A program made the position numbers and the translations under genes. The notes beneath the pieces are model-generated. The model had not been told where the DNA came from. It worked only from the letters and a program-made list of their open reading frames with translations, and made no database searches. From contig NW_003134345.1 of NCBI RefSeq assembly GCF_000003605.2, forward strand, positions 112,949-172,975: a DNA stretch of 60,027 nt, in the 5' to 3' direction. This document shows positions 54,384 through 60,027 of this stretch, piece after piece (position 1 is the first letter of the stretch; each line of letters starts with the position of its first letter). The DNA is from Saccoglossus kowalevskii. Its lineage: Eukaryota > Hemichordata > Enteropneusta > Harrimaniidae.

Positions 54384-54510
54384 GTAAGCACATGCAACTC
54401 GGATATCCATGTTTAGTGATATGCGGTTGTTAAAGCGCGGTGGTCGTCGCGCAGCGCGTGTTCGAATTTCATGTAAATAAACAATGTATTTTACACGCGT
54501 TGTATACGTC

Positions 54511-54660
54511 AAGTAAGCAAATAACACCGAATAAACTGCAAGGTAAAGACTATGTCTAATTATAGTAAATACGTACCGCGTGCGTGACTCGAACCGGCGC
54601 TCGCGTACGGCACCTAATCGCCTAGCTTCACGCCACTACACGTCTTCCCCTCGGCCACCA
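54511..54660 (-). mobile_element. tRNA-derived SINE, head and body
   Basis: On the minus strand TGGCCGAGGGGAAGA (A box, about 54645-54659) and GGTTCGAGTC (B box, 54586-54595) are spaced as in a tRNA with a long variable arm (Leu/Ser type), followed by about 75 bp of body. The lower 119 bp match the fragment at 42907-43025 at about 98%, so the family was recently active. Confidence 0.7.
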
Positions 54661-54663
54661 GTA

Positions 54664-54664
<1 letters not shown>

Positions 54665-54717
<53 letters not shown>
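54665..54717. repeat. (ATT)n microsatellite, about 17 units
   Basis: Uninterrupted ATT repeats between the SINE head and the candidate LTR end. Confidence 0.97.
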
Positions 54718-55664
54718 GAGTCCCATATCGAACAGGACGCGGCACGACGACTACCGCCCTTTAAGAACGCAGTTCTGACTGACTGCTTATACCATTTATT
54801 CAACCACGCAATTTCAACGTAAAACTGCAACAAGAAATATAACAATATACAATGAATACAATATAGGAAAATCGAAATTACATCGGATAACAAACGTATC
54901 AAAGTATAGAAAATCAGTCTATCGCGATACAGTACTGGTACCGGTAATACCATAGTGTGTATAATACAATAACTAAAAATAACTGTGACCAAACCAACTA
55001 TACTCCATCACAGTAATAAATAGTAACCACAAAATACTGACTAATGTCAAAATAAGCACAGTGGATGTAAGGAAACCATATGGCTAAATATTACCAATAG
55101 CATGACAATACTGTACACATACTGGGTACATACGCTGGTAATAGCAAGTACACAATGTCAGATTAATACTACAAATGTCTAACAAAATGCTGTGCATAGA
55201 TATACAAAATCACAATACTTGCCTACTACATAAGTGCATGTATACAACCTAACTATAATAGGAAATACGAATAGAACATGCTCGGTGGCTAGCTACTATT
55301 TATACCGGCATAAGAAATACGTGTGCTTTTGACAAATGCGTCATACAGTCTACCGATCGACGACTCATAGAACGATCATACGGCTACAAATTACACTGTG
55401 AAAAAAGTAACAATGGCTCGGAATAACAAACAATACACTAGTTCTACCAACCAGAGTTCCCGAGTACGTAAAAACATGGTAAAAGATACAAATACGTGTA
55501 GTTCCGATCTCACGCTGCATACACTATAAACAAACCGCCATAACGAATCTCACTGAAGTCTCATCGAAATCTCGTTAAAGTCACGTCCGTACAAGATCAC
55601 GCAAAACTACGCGAGAGTTGAGCAAGGGTTAGCTTAAAATAAATTTAGAACTGTGTTCATTACA
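54717..55664 (-). mobile_element. Candidate 3' LTR of the BEL/Pao element (fossil)
   Basis: The boundaries are inferred: on the minus strand a TG start (TGTAATGAACACAG) follows a purine-rich stretch at about 55664, and a CA end meets the (TTA)n run at 54717. The interior is more GC-rich and contains AATAAA near its end. The other LTR is outside the window, so the limits cannot be confirmed. Confidence 0.35.
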
Positions 55665-55844
55665 TGGCTTCTCTGGATTGTGATAAACAATACAAACTTT
55701 AAAATACTTTCTACTAATTACTGGCTAACTTATACAAAAGCTAAAGTATCAAATTCAATAAACAAAGGTTAAAACTCTAGTAATCTAAACAGATTATAAA
55801 TCTTGAATAAAGTTCAGTCATGGTTAAAACTGATCGCTTATAGT

Positions 55845-58800
55845 TCAGTTACTGGCTCCATCGACAGGGTTGTGCTTTGGTCTATACAATATGATGAGCT
55901 TTGTTACCAGCCGGTCATACAACGAATTGCATACCTTCCTTACTAATCCATCCTTACTTGGCAATGCTTCCATTACCATTGCACGTGGCCACTGACATCT
56001 TGGGGTATTCTCCTCGACGACAAGAACTATGTCTCCTTGCCATTTTTGTCTCGGCTGTAAGGTAGGTAAATATTCCAACCGCCATCTACGCCAAAATTCA
56101 TTGGCAAGATACTGAACTCTGCACCATCTCTTTCTACAATATAAATCCTGACGTACAAAAGCACCTGGCAGAGGAAGAATAACCTTTGATTTCTGTGTGA
56201 GTAACTGACTTGGTGTAAGAGGTTCACCAGTATCTGTAGAAGACATATCTAGGTAGGTCAGTGGTCTGCTATTCACAATGGTTTCAGCCTCTGTCAAGAA
56301 GGTGATGAGAAGTTCATCATCTAACTGCTGACTCTGCTTTTCAAAAATTCCTGACAGAGCTGTTCTCACTGATTTTATAAGACGTTTCCAAACGCCACCC
56401 ATATGACTTGCAAGTGGTATGTTAAATTTAAATTCTATCCAATCGGTGCCATCCTTGAGGAGCTCCTTCTGTATCTGGTTGTCAGCAAGGGCAGACTCAA
56501 GTTCACCTTTAGCTCCTACGAAGTTGGATCCTCTATCACATCTAAGACTTCCGACTGGTCTTCTACGGCATACAAATCTGCGATATGCATTCAGGAAGGA
56601 ATCAGTGGTGAGTGAATAGGCAACTTTTATGTGTACTGCTCTAGATGTAAGGCATGTAAAGATAACGCCCCATCTTTTTTGATCACTTCGTCCTACTCGT
56701 GTATAGAAGGGACCAAAATAGTCAACACCGCTATAAGTGAATGGTGGATGTTCTGCTAAGCGGTCTTCTGGTATGTCTGACATCTTTTGTGCTACTGGTT
56801 TGCCACTGAGCTTCTTACATGGAATGCATTTCCAAAGGCAGGATGCTACTGCTACACGTGATTTCAAGATCCAATGTCCATTGGCTCGTATTCCATTTAA
56901 CGTGTGTGTTCTACCTGCATGCGCTGTACTCTCGTGGTGGTGTCTTACTAATACTGAAGTTATATGAGATCTAGTTGGCAACACAACTGGATGCTTAAGA
57001 TTAGGTGCATGATTTACTCTCCATACTCTGCCGCCAACATGTATCAAAACATCAGGAGCAATTTGGATCCAATTTGCGCAACGGACTGTTGATTTTCAAA
57101 CTTGATAGTTTCTTTGACAAACTATGATGCTCTTCTGCAAAATGTGCAGCCTGCAGTTCTTTTAGAATTATTTGTTCTGCATGCTGGAGCTCTTCAACTG
57201 TTATCGGTGATACTGATACCAATGATATGCTTCTGGAACGAAGTCTTTGCATATATCTGATACACAGTGCTACAGATTTCTTCATTCTGTGCCAATCTGA
57301 GAAATAATCAAGCCTTTGTAAGAGGCTGGCTGGCTCAGTTTTGATACTTTGTGTAGATACATGTAAGACAACAGACTTCTTCACTTCAGGATCATCTGTA
57401 TCTAATGCAGTATGTTCACCATAATTCATGGTTTAACCTCTTGGTGGAACATCTGCTGGGTTAGATTTAGAATCGATATGGTTCCATTGTAAGACTTCAG
57501 TATGATTTCTTATCTGTTGTATGCGATTTGCTACAAAGATATGAAACTTGCGTGCGGCATTGGAAATGTAACCCATTACAACTATACTGAAAATATATTT
57601 GGCATCATAATCTAACTCGCGTTTCAGGAATTCACTAATTTTCACAGCAGTGACTGCAGCTGTGAGCTCTAGTCTGGGTATGGTTAGTTGTTTCGTAGGA
57701 GTTACACGAGATTTAGCCATCAACAAGGTGCTATAAATCTTACTATTCAAATCAACAATGCGTAGATATGAACAGCTGCCATATCCATTCTGTGATGCAT
57801 CTGAGAAGTGATGCAACTCTCTCACAATTGGCTCCTGCAAACTTTCTGGTTTCTCGCATCTTGGTATGTAAAACAGTGCCAATGCAGGTAACTGGTTTCT
57901 CCATTTAGACCATTGTATACATATTTCACCAGGAACTGGATCATCCCAGTGATGTCCATCCCGGCAAAGACTCTGCAGTAGCATGGCGAGATAAAACCCA
58001 ATGGGTCAAAGATTGATGCTACTGTGCATAAGATACCTTTACGAGTGAGTGGATTATCATCATTCTCAACACACCATGTGATACCTAGAGTTCTTGAAAT
58101 TGGTAATTGTTCATTCAGGAAGTTGAAAGACTGGATGTCTTTGGCACGATACTCTGGTGGAATTGTTGTCAACACCTCTTTATTAGTGGATAAGAATTTA
58201 TTAAGTTTAAATCTTCCTTTACCACAAAGACTAGTACTATCCTTGAACAACTGTATTGCTTGTTGTGCTGTCATTACAGACTTGATACCATCATCTACGA
58301 AGAAAGTCAGCGCCCAATTTTCCACACTGTGCTTCAAATAAGTCTGCTGTGAGACGTAATGCAAAGTTGGCTACTCCAGGTGAAGAGGTGGCCCCAAAAA
58401 GATGAACTCTCATACGGTATTCTACTATAGGACCTTCAATGTTACTGCCCTCAAACCATAGGAATCGAAGATAGTCTCTATGTGGTGGGCTTACTAATAC
58501 CTGGTGGAACATTCCCTCTATGTCGCATACTACAGTACTGCAATCGGTTCCTCACGAAAGCAACATAATACTCCTATCAAACTATTCAACTGATCTGGAC
58601 CACTAAGTAGACACTGGTTCAGACTGATTCTTTTATATTCACTGCTACAGTTGAAAACAACTCTGAGCTTATCCAGTTTCTTGGGGTGGTATACCCCGTG
58701 ATGTGGTATATACCATACTGTGTCCTTCTCTATCTCAGTAGCTGGGACCTTTTCTGCATAAGATTTCTGGATCATATCTTTCATGCTCGTAATGTAATGG

Positions 58801-60027
58801 TCTCGATACTGTACATTTCTGCCTAACTTCTTCTGTAAGCCTAAAAGACATCCAAGAGCAACACTACGATTATTGGGAAGGCTTATCTCATCTGTCTTGA
58901 ATGGTAGGGGAAATACAAAATGCCCATCTTCATTCTGTAAAGTGTTCTCTTGCAAAATCTTCAGAAAGCGGAAGTCTTCCAATGACATCTTGTCATCTCC
59001 ATGACGCTCATGAAATTCAAGTTCCATCATACTTCTCACTTCTTCAGTAGTCACCTTACGTGCTCTTGTGCAATAAGCAAAACAACATGTCTTTGTTGTG
59101 GCCTTGGCATTCTTCACTGGTCCAGTGACACCCCATCCCAAGTTTGTTCTGGTTGCATATGGTTCATTGTCACCAGCAATGCTAATTTCCTTTGGAATCA
59201 TAGCTTCAGGACAGTTGAAACCAATTAACAGTCCCACATCTACCTTACTATCATATGGTTCTAACTGTTTAGTGACTTCATGTAGGTGTGGCCAAATAGC
59301 TACACTTTCTGGGGTGGCAATCTGTGTTCTCTCAGTAAGAATCTCACTTCGGGTAAAGACTAAATGAAGCAGTACAGTGATTCCTTCTGATCTACATGAC
59401 TGAACATTGAAACCTGTTGCCACACAAGTTGTTACAACCTTTTTTGCCAACATTGTTGTCAACTCGAGTTTAGAATGTCTGGTTGGTACATCAAACTTCT
59501 CTAGTTATGAGTCAGATATAAAACAGGCATTTGACTGGTTATCCAGTACAGCATATGTCTTCACTCGGTGTGCAGGATCATTCTCATGACAAATAAAGAC
59601 TGGAATCACCATAGAATGATACTCTGATTCTTCAAACTCTATCTGCTTAGTATTAATTTTTGTCTTCATTGATACTGCATTCTTTTGCATGGATACATTG
59701 GGTTTACTTTATGTGTCAGAATTTTTCTGACGTTTAGACTGACCTAGCTGATTGTGTACAACTTTCTTAGAACTAGACTGAGAATCTGGTGTCCTACACA
59801 GTGATGAATACTTCCTTCTTCTACATTCCCTGTAACGATGACCTCTGTTCAGACATCCAAAACATAATCTGTTATCTACAACAAATGTCTTACGGTCTTC
59901 CACTGACAGAGTAAGAAATTGCTGACAGCTACTTAAATGATGAGACTCCTTACATTTAATACAACTGGGGTCTTCTCTTTAACATCATTTTCGATTGAAG
60001 TTTGCTCTGAAGACTTAATGTATACTT
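55845..60027 (-). mobile_element. BEL/Pao LTR retrotransposon, internal region (fossil, 5' end outside window)
   Basis: On the minus strand the parts lie in the usual BEL/Pao order: a gag-type zinc knuckle (near 59.85 kb), aspartic protease region of the DUF1758 kind (about 59.2-59.6 kb), reverse transcriptase (about 58.1-58.8 kb), Pao-type/RNase H region (about 57.4-58.0 kb), integrase zinc-binding and catalytic core (about 56.2-56.95 kb), and a DUF5641-like C-terminus (about 55.9-56.2 kb). The copy is broken, with roughly half a dozen interruptions, and is best read as a fossil of moderate age, since the domains remain easily recognisable. No envelope-like part was seen. It lies upstream of the QRICH2-like gene in the same orientation. 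Confidence 0.9.

Noticed and set aside
54586-54660. A functional tRNA gene
   Set aside because: A and B boxes are present but the arms do not pair as a tRNA; the body and second copy show it is a SINE.
54580-54822. Open frame with a long tyrosine run
   Set aside because: Translation of the (ATT)n run between SINE and LTR sequence.

Overview
The window is AT-rich, intron-rich animal nuclear DNA. Short exons with clean GT/AG junctions sit in long introns full of minisatellites, small DNA transposons and degenerate tandem repeats. The gene set (a protein phosphatase 1 catalytic paralogue and a QRICH2-type sperm-flagellum protein), a BEL/Pao retroelement, a TTAA-flanked THAP transposon and hairpin-headed elements with cores of about 160 bp suggest a marine invertebrate. 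I cannot fix the phylum from sequence alone.

Layout. 1-11940: no convincing gene; hairpin-headed tandem elements and a minisatellite of 35 identical 20-bp units. 11941-16788 (+): seven exons of a divergent PP1 catalytic subunit whose N-terminal exon or exons are not identified; its first intron in the window holds a 1.05-kb hairpin-headed element. 16789-23832: tail-to-tail intergenic space with three MITEs of one TA-flanked type, a 43-bp minimal MITE of a second family with a 7-bp target duplication, and a strong CTCF-like motif. 53531 down to 23833 (-): a 30-kb, 23-exon QRICH2/C16orf96-like (DUF4795) gene encoding about 1101 residues, assembled here exon by exon with consistent phases throughout. 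Its 12.6-kb first intron hosts a 2.09-kb Kolobok-like transposon on the opposite strand, carrying a THAP-domain exon. 53532-54400: probable promoter region of the QRICH2-like gene, possibly bidirectional. 54511-60027: a tRNA-derived SINE, a (TTA)n run, and the 3' part of a decayed BEL/Pao element (minus strand) with a candidate 3' LTR; it runs off the window end.

Functional reading. The two host genes are convergent. Human QRICH2 is needed for sperm flagellum assembly, and PP1 isoforms control sperm motility in mammals, so the pair may be co-expressed in the male germ line; this is inference only. The most novel-looking items are the duplicated, frame-neutral exon pair (27696-27812 and 26850-26954) of the QRICH2-like gene, the THAP-bearing TTAA element with its internal duplication and SINE fragment, the MITE family with 7-bp duplications, and the marked excess of the palindrome TACCGGTA.
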